Shown piece by piece: positions 1-7,383 of a stretch of DNA of 64,000 bases. Both the position numbers and the translations under genes were made by a program. Where the stretch lies: the NCBI RefSeq assembly GCF_036227205.1, contig NZ_CP109442.1, positions 2,542,001-2,606,000 of the forward strand, read 5' to 3'. Numbering within the stretch: the first letter of the stretch is position 1; every line of letters starts with the position of its first letter. Under the pieces are notes generated by a model. It had not been told where the DNA came from. It did no database searches and worked only from the letters and a program-made list of their open reading frames with translations. The DNA comes from Amycolatopsis sp. NBC_01480. Lineage in GTDB: Bacteria > Actinomycetota > Actinomycetes > Mycobacteriales > Pseudonocardiaceae.

Positions 1-87
1 GCGTACGAAGCCGATGACCGCCTACGCCAACCGGATTACCCTTGGCGTCGCGAGGCCCCGGCCTTTCGCGTATTAGGCTGAGATCTT

Positions 88-855
88 GTGACCGAACCCA
101 CGCATGACCCGGAACTGCACTCCCGGCGCGCCTCGTCGTTCGGCGAAGAGGCGGCCGCGTACGCCGAGCACCGGCCCGATTACCCGCGGGCGGCGCTGGC
201 CTGGGCCCTGGAAGGCGTGGCCCATCCGGCGAAAGACGCGCTGGACCTGGCGGCGGGCACGGGAAAGCTCACCCAGGGGCTGGTGGAGCTGGGCGTTTCC
301 GTGACGGCGGTGGAGCCGGACCCGGGCATGCTGGCCGAGCTGACCCGGCTGCTGCCGGACGTCACCGCGCTGCTCGGCAAGGCCGAGGAGATCCCGCTGC
401 CCGACGCGTCGGTGGACGCGGTGTTCATCGGCCAGGCGCTGCACTGGTTCGACCTGGAGCCGGCGTTCGCCGAGATAGCGCGGGTGCTGCGGCCGGGCGG
501 GATCGTGCTGCCGCTGTGGAACCACGACGACGTGAGCGTGTCGTGGGTCGCCGAGTTCTCCGCCATCGTGCGCAGTGGCGTCAGCCAGGCTTGGGCCAGC
601 GGTGAGCGGACGCTGGACACGCCGCCGGGTTTCGCGCCGTTCGAGGAGAACCGGTTCAACCACGCGCAACGGCGGACCGTCGACTCGCTGCTGGCCACGG
701 TTTCCACCCATTCGCACCTGCTGGTCGCCGAGCCGGCCGAGCGCGACCGCGTTCTCACCGCGGCACGCGAGTACCTGCTCTCCAACCCGGCCACCGGAAA
801 CGGCGAGTTCGACCTGCCGCTGCTGACCACCGCGTTCCGCGCCCGGCGGCTCTGA
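88..855 (+). CDS. Class I SAM-dependent methyltransferase
   Basis: A 255-residue protein with the fold of small-molecule SAM methyltransferases. Motif I is visible as LDLAAGTGKLT near residues 50-60, followed by an acidic strand end (VTAVEPD) and a later LRPGGIVLPLW segment typical of methyltransferase domain 11. The substrate cannot be told from sequence. The start is GTG at 88; TATTAG lies about 13 bases upstream, so the transcript may have a very short leader. The gene stands alone in front of the guanidine riboswitch, and nothing links it to guanidine metabolism. Family call firm, specific role unknown. Confidence 0.85.
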   Translation: MTEPTHDPELHSRRASSFGEEAAAYAEHRPDYPRAALAWALEGVAHPAKDALDLAAGTGKLTQGLVELGVSVTAVEPDPGMLAELTRLLPDVTALLGKAEEIPLPDASVDAVFIGQALHWFDLEPAFAEIARVLRPGGIVLPLWNHDDVSVSWVAEFSAIVRSGVSQAWASGERTLDTPPGFAPFEENRFNHAQRRTVDSLLATVSTHSHLLVAEPAERDRVLTAAREYLLSNPATGNGEFDLPLLTTAFRARRL

Positions 856-926
856 CCCCCGGCGACGAAGGTCACCAGCCACGGCGGCGGGGCGGTGCTA
901 ATTTCATAGGTGACGCCGCAAGCGTC

Positions 927-990
927 CCGGACGAGAGCGTCGTACCCGGTCAGGACAAGACGACGCAGTGCCCCTGAAAAAGTCACTGCG
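927..990 (+). promoter_or_regulatory. Guanidine-III riboswitch (ykkC-III) and expression platform
   Basis: Bases 927-966 match the compact class III guanidine aptamer from memory: CCGGACGAG, GTACCCGGTCAGGACAAGAC and a closing stem. Stem GCGTCGT (937-943) pairs with ACGACGC (960-966), and CCGG (927-930) can pair with CCGG (946-949) to form the pseudoknot. The 3' strand of the closing stem overlaps a second hairpin, CGCAGTG (964-970) with CACTGCG (984-990), just ahead of the GAAAGG ribosome site and the ATG at 1004. The two pairings exclude each other, so control is probably at translation initiation. The gene below is a Gdx-type exporter, the expected target. Confidence 0.92.
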
Positions 991-1003
991 AAAGGCTCCG
1001 CTC

Positions 1004-1318
1004 ATGTCCTGGCTCGTGCTCATCGTCTCCGGCGTACTCGAAACCGTCTGGGCCGCCGCACTCGGCGCCGCCAAGGGTTTCAGCCGCCCCATCCCGATCA
1101 TCACCTTCGCCGTCGCGCTGCTGCTCAGCATGAGCGGCCTGGCGTACGCACTGCGCACCATCCCGCTCGGCACCGGTTACGCGGTGTGGGTCGGGATCGG
1201 CGCGGTGGGGACCGCCGTCTACGGCATCGTGGCCCAGCACGACCCGGCGTCGTTCGGCCGGATCGCCTGCCTGGTGCTGATCGTCGCCGGCGTGGTCGGG
1301 CTGAAGGTGCTGCACTGA
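1004..1318 (+). CDS. gdx: Guanidinium exporter, SMR family (Gdx/SugE)
   Basis: A 104-residue, four-helix small multidrug resistance protein. Residues ETVWA (Glu13, Trp16) match the guanidinium-exporter branch: the membrane Glu is the proton/substrate site of the antiporter and the following Trp belongs to the Gdx signature. These proteins work as dual-topology dimers and export guanidinium against protons. I chose ATG 1004 over GTG 968 because 968 lies inside the riboswitch platform and 1004 has GAAAGG upstream and gives the usual family length. Expression should rise with guanidine. Directly downstream is half of a palindrome interrupted by IS110. Confidence 0.93.
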   Translation: MSWLVLIVSGVLETVWAAALGAAKGFSRPIPIITFAVALLLSMSGLAYALRTIPLGTGYAVWVGIGAVGTAVYGIVAQHDPASFGRIACLVLIVAGVVGLKVLH

Positions 1319-1319
1319 A

Positions 1320-1331
1320 AGCGCCCCAATG
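1320..1331. terminator. Left half of a palindrome split by IS110
   Basis: AGCGCCCCAATG here is the exact reverse complement of CATTGGGGCGCT at 2731-2742. Joined together they make a perfect 24-base palindrome between the convergent genes gdx and coaX, the usual place for a bidirectional terminator. That it was one hairpin before insertion is inference. Confidence 0.65.
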
Positions 1332-1347
1332 ATGCTCCTATGGTTGG

Positions 1348-2484
1348 TCAAGGGGTGAGGTGTTGGAGGGCGGCGAGGTCTGCTGTGAGGTGTGGGTAGA
1401 TGTTGCGGGCGATGTAGCGTTTGAGTTTGCGGATGATGTGTTTTCCGTTGCTGCGGTTGGGTGTTCGGTGTGTGGTGACGTAGTCGCGGGTGGGTTGGTG
1501 GGTGGCCATGCGGGTGATGGTGATGCGGTAGAGGGCGGCGTTGGCGTGGCGGTCGCCGCCGCGGTTGAGTCGGTGCCGGTCGGTGAGGCCTGAGCTGGCT
1601 TGGTGGGGTGCGGTGCCGGTGAGCATGGCGAAGGCGGGTTCGCTGCGGAGGCGGTCGGGGTTGTTGCCGGCGGTGATGAGCAGTTGGCCGGTGGTGTCGG
1701 GGCCGAGGCCGTGCTGGGCGAGGGTGCGGGGCGCGATGAGGGTGATCAGGGCGGTGAGCTGGGTGTTGAGCCGGGTGACGGCCTGGTCGTAGTGGCTGAT
1801 CATGGTGGCGAGATCGTGCAGCGCGATGCGGGTGGCGGTGCCGGCGTCGAGCAGGGCGTGGGCGAGGCCGGTGCCGGTGTTGTCGGTGCCGGGCAGGGCC
1901 AGGCAGGCTGCCAGCAGCCGTGCCGGGGTGAGTCCGGTGAGCTGTTCGCGCAGATCGTCGGGTGCGGTGACGAGCAGGGCGCGCAGGGTGTTCCAGGCGG
2001 CGGTGCGGGCTTTGATCCAGGTGTCGCGGGTGCCGCGCAGCACCCGCACCGACTCGATCGGGCCGGTGCGGAGTTTAGGGGCGGCGGTGGCGTCGCCGGA
2101 CTGCGTCGCCGCGGCGGCGCTGATCGCGTCCAGCGGGTCTGTCTTGCCTTGCCGGCGTCGTTTCTGCCGGTTCGGCCGGTTGACCTCCACCACCCGGACG
2201 TGCTCACCGGTCAGGTAGCGGGTCAGCCCGGCCCCGTAGGAGCCGGTGCCCTCCACCCCGACCGCGGTGACCGTGCCGAAGCCACGCAACCAGGCCAGCA
2301 GTGCCTGGTAGCCGGCACCGGTCGCGGCGAACCGGCGGGTGCCCAGCACCTGCCCGAGCGTGTTCTTCACCGCGGCCCAGTGGAAGTCACGATGGGTGTC
2401 CACCCCCGCCGTGATCACCTGCCCGGTGGCCGCGGCATCGGCTGTGACAGGGGCGGGCTGGGTTTTACCGGGGAGTTTTGCCAT
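1348..2484 (-). CDS. IS110-family transposase
   Basis: About 378 residues. The N-terminal RuvC-like DEDD domain shows GVDTHRD, GVEGTGSYG and KTDPLDA, carrying acidic catalytic residues. The C-terminal transposase-20 region has the LLITAGNNPDRLRSEPAFA and GTAPHQASSG segments with the conserved serine area, then a basic tail. I prefer ATG 2484, preceded by GAGAAGGAAC, to the upstream in-frame GTG at 2532. The reading frame is intact, so the element may be active. Family members act with a bridge RNA from the element's own non-coding end. Confidence 0.9.
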   Translation of the reverse strand: MAKLPGKTQPAPVTADAAATGQVITAGVDTHRDFHWAAVKNTLGQVLGTRRFAATGAGYQALLAWLRGFGTVTAVGVEGTGSYGAGLTRYLTGEHVRVVEVNRPNRQKRRRQGKTDPLDAISAAAATQSGDATAAPKLRTGPIESVRVLRGTRDTWIKARTAAWNTLRALLVTAPDDLREQLTGLTPARLLAACLALPGTDNTGTGLAHALLDAGTATRIALHDLATMISHYDQAVTRLNTQLTALITLIAPRTLAQHGLGPDTTGQLLITAGNNPDRLRSEPAFAMLTGTAPHQASSGLTDRHRLNRGGDRHANAALYRITITRMATHQPTRDYVTTHRTPNRSNGKHIIRKLKRYIARNIYPHLTADLAALQHLTP

Positions 2485-2730
2485 GCTGGTCGTGTCGTTC
2501 CTTCTCGGATGGTTCTGGGCGGGCAACGGCACCCCACCGAACCGCGGTGAGCGGACAACACTGTGATCAGCGGCCTGCGGCTACAGGCTCCTATCAGGTC
2601 ACACACCCCGCACCCGGTGAGGCAAGCGGGACCACCGGGCCGGCCGACAGATCATTGGACAGACACCAACGGTCAGTGGCATACAGAGTCACACCGGCCC
2701 GGTGACCCCACCCCCACATCCTCACAGTGG
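2485..2730 (-). ncRNA. Candidate IS110 bridge RNA region
   Basis: Non-coding 5' end of the IS on the transposase strand. In IS110 elements this part encodes the bridge RNA, with a target-binding loop followed by a donor-binding loop. Read on the minus strand it contains CCAATG (2653-2658), the same hexamer as the end of the target half-site, and then ATAGGAGC (2587-2594), which repeats the octamer next to the element's other terminus. The order target word, then donor word, fits the known layout. RNA ends and structure were not computed. Confidence 0.5.
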
Positions 2731-2742
2731 CATTGGGGCGCT
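2731..2742. terminator. Right half of the palindrome split by IS110
   Basis: CATTGGGGCGCT, mirror of 1320-1331. It overlaps the first base of the coaX stop codon. With the IS in place coaX has lost its adjoining hairpin terminator. Confidence 0.6.
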
Positions 2743-3515
2743 CAGCGCACATTGCGCTCGTACACCAGCCGTAGGCCCATCAGGGTCAGGTCCGGCACGT
2801 GCTCCTTGATCGTCTCGGACTCGCCGAGCACCAGCGGCGCGAGGCCGCCGGTCGCGATCACCGCGACCGGCCGGTCGCCGTCGGGCTCCAGCTCGCGCAC
2901 GATCCGGCGGACGAGGCCGTCGACCTGGCCCGCGAAGCCGTAGAGGATGCCGGATTGCAGGCACTCCACGGTGTTCTTGCCGATCACCGACCGCGGCGGC
3001 ACCAGCTCCACCTTGCGCAGCGCCGCGGCGCGCGCGGCCAGCGCGTCCACCGAGATCTCGATGCCGGGCGCGAACGCGCCGCCGAGGAACTCGCCCTTGG
3101 CGGAGATCGCGTCGACGTTCGTGGACGTGCCGAAGTCGACCACCACACAAGCCGTGGCGTGCAGGTGGTGGGCGGCGAGCGTGTTCACCAGCCGGTCGGC
3201 GCCGACCTCCTTGGGATTGTCGACGAGCAGGGGCACGCCCGTGCGCACCCCCGGCTCGACGACGATCTTCGGCAGCCGCGCGTAATAACGGCCCAGCATC
3301 ACGCGCAGTTCGCGCAGCACCGCCGGGACCGTGGACAGCGCGCTGATGCCCGTGACCGCGTCGGCGTGCGCGCCGAGCAGGCCGCGCATGGTCAGCGCGA
3401 GCTCGTCGGCGGTGATGCGCGCGTCGGTGCGCATGCGCCAGTCGCCGACGAGCGTCTGCCCCTCGTACAGGCCGAGCACGATGTTGGTGTTGCCGACGTC
3501 GACGGTGAGCAGCAC
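2742..3515 (-). CDS. coaX: Type III pantothenate kinase
   Basis: A 257-residue ASKHA-fold kinase that phosphorylates pantothenate, the first step from vitamin B5 to coenzyme A. The N-terminus MLLTVDVGNTNIVLGLYEG is the phosphate-1 motif of CoaX. The GADRLVNTLAAHH segment and VVVDFGTSTNVDAI (phosphate-2) follow, and GGAFAPGIEIS is the pantothenate-side motif. Length is normal. It ends the panC-panD-coaX group, so three steps of pantothenate and CoA synthesis lie side by side. The IS110 insertion lies just past its stop. Confidence 0.96.
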   Translation of the reverse strand: MLLTVDVGNTNIVLGLYEGQTLVGDWRMRTDARITADELALTMRGLLGAHADAVTGISALSTVPAVLRELRVMLGRYYARLPKIVVEPGVRTGVPLLVDNPKEVGADRLVNTLAAHHLHATACVVVDFGTSTNVDAISAKGEFLGGAFAPGIEISVDALAARAAALRKVELVPPRSVIGKNTVECLQSGILYGFAGQVDGLVRRIVRELEPDGDRPVAVIATGGLAPLVLGESETIKEHVPDLTLMGLRLVYERNVR

Positions 3516-3558
3516 GCGTTTTCCTTTACTGCTTTCCCGCCGGCGGCGGTGGGTTGAT

Positions 3559-4053
3559 TCAGCTTTCCGCGTGCAGCAGCGCGTCGAGGCGGCGCGCGTC
3601 GGCCGTCTCCGCCACCGGGAACGCGATGATGTCCTCGTCCGGCAGCAGCACGGTGCCCGACAGCAGCCCGGACCCCTCCGGCACGTGCGCCGGGTCCGCG
3701 CCCCGTTCGACGATCCGGTTGTCCTCGGAGACGAACACCACCCGCGGCTCGTACCCGGCCGCCTCGGCGTTGTCCATCTGCCCGTAGGAGATGAGGATGA
3801 CCAGGTCGCCCGGGTGCACCAGGTGCGCGGCGGCGCCGTTGATGCCGAGCACGCCGCTGCCCCGCTCGCCCTTGATCACGTACGTCTCGAGGCGGGCCCC
3901 GTTGGTGACGTCCACAATGGACACCTGCTCGCCGGGCAGCAGGTCGGCGGCCTCCATCAGGTCCTCGTCGACGGTCACCGACCCCACGTAGTGCAGATCC
4001 GCCTGGGTCACCGTGGCCCGGTGGATCTTGGATTTCAGCATCGTGCGGTACAT
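3559..4053 (-). CDS. panD: Aspartate 1-decarboxylase proenzyme
   Basis: Makes beta-alanine from aspartate for pantothenate synthesis. The self-cleavage site Gly24-Ser25 is visible ([10 protein letters not shown]); Ser25 becomes the pyruvoyl group. The core ends with [12 protein letters not shown] and [10 protein letters not shown] as in the family. At 164 residues it is longer than the usual 126-140: the last 35 or so (from [12 protein letters not shown]) form an extra C-terminal tail seen in some actinobacteria. It lies 13 bases after panC and 43 before coaX, so it is probably co-transcribed with them. Confidence 0.95.
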   Translation of the reverse strand: MYRTMLKSKIHRATVTQADLHYVGSVTVDEDLMEAADLLPGEQVSIVDVTNGARLETYVIKGERGSGVLGINGAAAHLVHPGDLVILISYGQMDNAEAAGYEPRVVFVSEDNRIVERGADPAHVPEGSGLLSGTVLLPDEDIIAFPVAETADARRLDALLHAES

Positions 4054-4066
4054 CGTGGACTCTCCC

Positions 4067-4975
4067 TTATTCCCCTGCGTCCAGCTCCACGCTCGGATGC
4101 TCCACCGCGTTTCCGAGCAGCAGTCCCACGTTGTCGATCAGCCGGGTGCTCCCCACCCGGGCGGCGATCAGCAGCCGTGCCTCACCGTCGACGAGCGCCG
4201 GCCCGAGATCGGTTCCCCTCAATTCCAGGTAGTCCACCGCCACCTGGGGACGCGCGGCCAGAGTCCGGCAGGCCACGTCCAAAACCGCTTCCGCCCCGTC
4301 GCGCCCGACGTGCGCCCCCGCGGACAGCGCCGCGGAAAGCACCACGGCGTCCTCCCGCTGCTCCGGCGTCAGGTAGACGTTGCGTGAAGAAAGCGCGAGC
4401 CCGTCCCGCTCGCGCACTGTCGGCACCCCGATCACGTGGGTGGGGATGTTCAGGTCCCGCACCATCCGCTTGATCAGCACCAGCTGCTGGTAGTCCTTCT
4501 CCCCGAAGAACGCGTAGTCCGGGCGCAGCAGGTTGAGCAGCTTCGCCACGACGGTCAGCACACCGGAGAAGTGGCCGGGCCGCGCGGCGCCCTCCAGCTC
4601 GTCGCCGAGCGGGCCGGGGTGCACGGTGACGGCCGCGCCCTCGACGTACAGGTCCGACGCCTTGGGCGTGAAGGCCAGCTCGACGCCGGCGTCGGCGAGA
4701 GTGGCGAGGTCGACGTCCAGCGGGCGCGGGTAGGCCTCGAAGTCCTCGCCCTCGCCGAACTGCAGCGGGTTCACGAAGATCGACGCGGCGACGATCGTGT
4801 TCGGCAGCCGCTTCGCGCGGCGCAGCAGCTCGCGGTGCCCGTCGTGCAGGGCGCCCATCGTCGGCACGAGCGCGACCTTGCGGCCGACAGCGCGCAGCGC
4901 CTGGCTCACCTGGCTGATGTGCTCGGGCGGCTGGAACGTGTTCAACGTGCCGCGCTGGAACTTCGGTGTGGTCAC
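4067..4975 (-). CDS. panC: Pantothenate synthetase
   Basis: Joins pantoate and beta-alanine using ATP. 302 residues. The nucleotidyl-transferase signatures are clear: [14 protein letters not shown] (HIGH-like, near residues 37-50), FVNPLQFG, the [10 protein letters not shown] segment and the [16 protein letters not shown] motif (KMSKS-like). Its start overlaps the stop of the upstream DUF2520 gene by 4 bases, and panD follows after 13 bases, so translation is probably coupled. I see no panB in the window. Confidence 0.96.
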   Translation of the reverse strand: MTTPKFQRGTLNTFQPPEHISQVSQALRAVGRKVALVPTMGALHDGHRELLRRAKRLPNTIVAASIFVNPLQFGEGEDFEAYPRPLDVDLATLADAGVELAFTPKASDLYVEGAAVTVHPGPLGDELEGAARPGHFSGVLTVVAKLLNLLRPDYAFFGEKDYQQLVLIKRMVRDLNIPTHVIGVPTVRERDGLALSSRNVYLTPEQREDAVVLSAALSAGAHVGRDGAEAVLDVACRTLAARPQVAVDYLELRGTDLGPALVDGEARLLIAARVGSTRLIDNVGLLLGNAVEHPSVELDAGE

Positions 4976-5889
4976 GGGTTCTGTCCTTCGGCGGGGTCGT
5001 CGAGAAGTTCGGTGAGCTCGGTGGCGGCCGCCGGGTCGAGCTGTCCGGCGGCCCGGGACCGCTCCGCCGTGCGCCGGGCCAGTGCCCGGTAGGCGGGGGC
5101 GATCTCCGGCGACGCCTCCGTCAGCACCGCGAGGTGCTTGCGGACGGTGCCGAGGTCACCACGCGCGACCGGACCGGTGAAGGCCCGATCGCCGTGTCGA
5201 AGGACATTATCCAGGGCCGCCGACAGCAGCGGTGCGACGAGTCGTTCCGCTTGCCCGATTCCGGCCTGACGGAGGAGTTCCGTGCAATCCGCGACGAGGG
5301 TCATCAGGTGGTTCGAGCCGTGGGCCAGCGCCGCGTGGTAGAGCGCGCGGGCCGCCTCGGGGATGCGCACCGGCTCGGCGCCCATCTCGACCGCGAGCGC
5401 CTCGCCGACGTTCCACGCCGCCTCGTCCTCGGCCGTCGCGGTGACGCCGATGCTGGCGGTGGCCAGCCGTTCGAGGTCCTCCGGGCGGCCGGTGAAGGTC
5501 ATCACCGGGTGCAGCGCCAGCGGCAGCGCGCCAGCCTCCGCGGCGGGCGCGAGGACGTCCACGCCATGCGCGCCGGAGGTGTGCACGACGATCTGGCCCG
5601 CCCGCAGCGACTCCGTGGCCACCAGGCCGCGCAGCATGCCCGCGAGGGTGTCGTCGGGCAGCGCCAGCAGCACCAGGTCCGCGCGCCGGACGACCTCGTC
5701 GGGCGGCAGCAGGGGGACGCCGGGGAGCAGCCGCTCGGCCCGGGCGACGGACGCCGCGGACAGCCCGGACGCGGCGACCACGGTGTGGCCCGCGCGGGCC
5801 AGCGCCGCGCCGAGCACGCTGCCGACCCGGCCGGTCGACACGACGCCCACGGCGAGGCGGGCGGGCCGGTTCACCGGCCCACTTCGCAA
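4972..5889 (-). CDS. Rossmann-like DUF2520 oxidoreductase
   Basis: 305 residues. An N-terminal NAD(P)-binding Rossmann domain (VGVVSTGRVGSVLGAAL, a GxGxxG-like turn) is followed by the all-helical DUF2520 domain with ALYHAALAHGSNHLMTLVADC. The architecture is like 6-phosphogluconate and ketopantoate reductases. In actinobacteria this gene usually lies just before panC, and here it overlaps panC by 4 bases, so a role in pantoate supply (ketopantoate reduction) is a reasonable guess, not shown by sequence. Confidence 0.85.
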   Translation of the reverse strand: MRSGPVNRPARLAVGVVSTGRVGSVLGAALARAGHTVVAASGLSAASVARAERLLPGVPLLPPDEVVRRADLVLLALPDDTLAGMLRGLVATESLRAGQIVVHTSGAHGVDVLAPAAEAGALPLALHPVMTFTGRPEDLERLATASIGVTATAEDEAAWNVGEALAVEMGAEPVRIPEAARALYHAALAHGSNHLMTLVADCTELLRQAGIGQAERLVAPLLSAALDNVLRHGDRAFTGPVARGDLGTVRKHLAVLTEASPEIAPAYRALARRTAERSRAAGQLDPAAATELTELLDDPAEGQNP

Positions 5890-6064
5890 ACGCTCGGCGT
5901 GCCCGGTGCTTGACTCGCCGGCTCGATCATGGCGTGCGCCTGTGGACGCTCATGGCTCGTTGACTCCCTTGGCTCGTTCCAGTCCCGCTCACGTCGCGGG
6001 TACCAGACGACGGCGCGAGAGTAGCCCCGATCCGTCCGGCGGACCGAGTTGAAGGTGACCAGCT

Positions 6065-7231
6065 TCACCCGGTCTGGTCTGTCGCCAAGCGCACAGCCTC
6101 GGCGCGCGCCGTTCTCAGTGTGTGCAGCAGCTCGTCCTGGCGCTGCCGGTCGTCGTCGGTCCGGAGCCGCTGCCGCCGCAGGAAGGCCAGCTCGGTGACG
6201 CTCGCCTGGTACTGGCCCACGGCCTTCGCCGCGGCCTTGCCGGACTCGCGCCGGGCCTGGCGCCGCCAGGCGCGCCGTCCGGACAAGCTGCCCAGCAGCT
6301 CGACCTCCGACGGCGCGATCCACCTCGCCGCGGCCATCTTCGGCAGCGCGGCGGCGACTATCCGCTGCTCCCGGCGCCGCTGCAGCACGATCACGTACGA
6401 GACGCCGATGAACAGCGGCACCATGATCAGGAAGTACACGGTCAGGAACGCCTTGGAGCCGCCGAGGATGGCCGAGCTGTTCCACAGCGCGTGCAGGCAG
6501 ACGGCCACGATGTAACCGCCGAGCGGCGCGAGGATCCGCACCGCCTTCTGCGTGGTCCGCGCCGCCACGCCGAACCCGATGCCCGTCATCACGCCGAACA
6601 GCGGGTGTGTGAACGGCGAAAGCACCCCGCGTAGGAAGAAGGCGGCGAGCACGCCGGAGTTGGCGCCGTTGCCGAAGCCGTAATCCGCGAACGCGCGGCC
6701 GAAGTAGTAGATGTTCTCGGTGAACGCGAAACCGGCGGCGCTGAAGCCCGCGTACACGATGCCGTCGACGATCCCGTCGAACTCGGAACTGCGGCGCCAG
6801 AAGATAAACAGGACAAAGGCGCCCTTCGCGGCCTCCTCGACCAGAGGCGCGGAAACGAGCGCACTGACCTTGCTGCCGGCGCCGCTGCCGAGCAGCAGGT
6901 CGCCCACGGCTTCGGCGCCGCTGTTGATGAGAAGCGCGGTGATCGTCGCGATGCACGCACCCCACGCGAAGGCGGCCAGAAGCAGCTTCGCGGGCTCCGG
7001 CTCCCACCGGTCCACCCACAGGAATCCCGCCACGACCACCCCGACCGGCACCAGCGCCGCGACGACCCCGATGGCCACCGCGAGCCAGCCGACCCGCGCC
7101 GTCGCCAGGCCGAACAGGAACAGGCCGCAGAGGGCCACCACGAGCAGCCCGAGCACGGGCAGCAGGACGGTGACCCGGCGGGGCAGCCGGCTCCGGACGG
7201 CGTCCGGTGCGCTGGACAGGGATCCGCTCAC
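6065..7231 (-). CDS. PrsW-family intramembrane protease
   Basis: 388 residues with about nine hydrophobic segments. The PrsW signature is present: PLVEEAAKG (paired Glu), FAFTENIYYF, a HPLFGVMTGIGFG helix and HALWNSSA. This family includes the Bacillus protease that cuts an anti-sigma factor inside the membrane. The C-terminal 110 residues are cytoplasmic, basic and partly helical (RRREQRIVAAALPKM onward). The start is GTG 7231. The gene lies between a terminator and the pantothenate genes; its target is unknown. Confidence 0.88.
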   Translation of the reverse strand: MSGSLSSAPDAVRSRLPRRVTVLLPVLGLLVVALCGLFLFGLATARVGWLAVAIGVVAALVPVGVVVAGFLWVDRWEPEPAKLLLAAFAWGACIATITALLINSGAEAVGDLLLGSGAGSKVSALVSAPLVEEAAKGAFVLFIFWRRSSEFDGIVDGIVYAGFSAAGFAFTENIYYFGRAFADYGFGNGANSGVLAAFFLRGVLSPFTHPLFGVMTGIGFGVAARTTQKAVRILAPLGGYIVAVCLHALWNSSAILGGSKAFLTVYFLIMVPLFIGVSYVIVLQRRREQRIVAAALPKMAAARWIAPSEVELLGSLSGRRAWRRQARRESGKAAAKAVGQYQASVTELAFLRRQRLRTDDDRQRQDELLHTLRTARAEAVRLATDQTG

Positions 7232-7309
7232 GGGCAGTCACCCTACGGGGGCGCGGAGGTGCTGTCTTGTCTGGTCGCCCGAGGAGTCGGAATCGCCCCG
7301 CCAGCAGCG

Positions 7310-7360
7310 AAAAAACCACCGGGCGACCCGGCAGTGGCGAAACTGCCCGGTCGCCCGGTG
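7310..7360 (-). terminator. Intrinsic terminator after the 7384-9321 gene
   Basis: Stem CACCGGGCGACC (7317-7328) with GGTCGCCCGGTG (7349-7360) and an inner CGGCAG/CTGCCCG stem. On the minus strand it is followed by a run of six T. Confidence 0.8.
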
Positions 7361-7383
7361 TAGGCGAACAGCCGAGAACGGCG

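Larger units (their letters stand above)
1332..2730 (-). mobile_element. IS110-family insertion sequence
   Basis: An element of about 1.4 kb coding one DEDD transposase, with about 245 bases of non-coding DNA on the transposase 5' side and almost none on the 3' side, as in the IS110 group. There are no terminal inverted repeats and no clear target duplication, as known for this family. Ends are placed where the split palindrome stops, so they are good to a few bases. GCTCCTAT occurs near the right terminus (1334-1341) and again in the non-coding end (2587-2594). Insertion into a hairpin-forming sequence fits the habit of several IS110 relatives. Confidence 0.82.

Noticed and set aside
968..1318. 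Longer start (GTG 968) for the guanidinium exporter
   Set aside because: The extra 12 codons are the riboswitch expression hairpin; ATG 1004 gives the family length and has a ribosome site.
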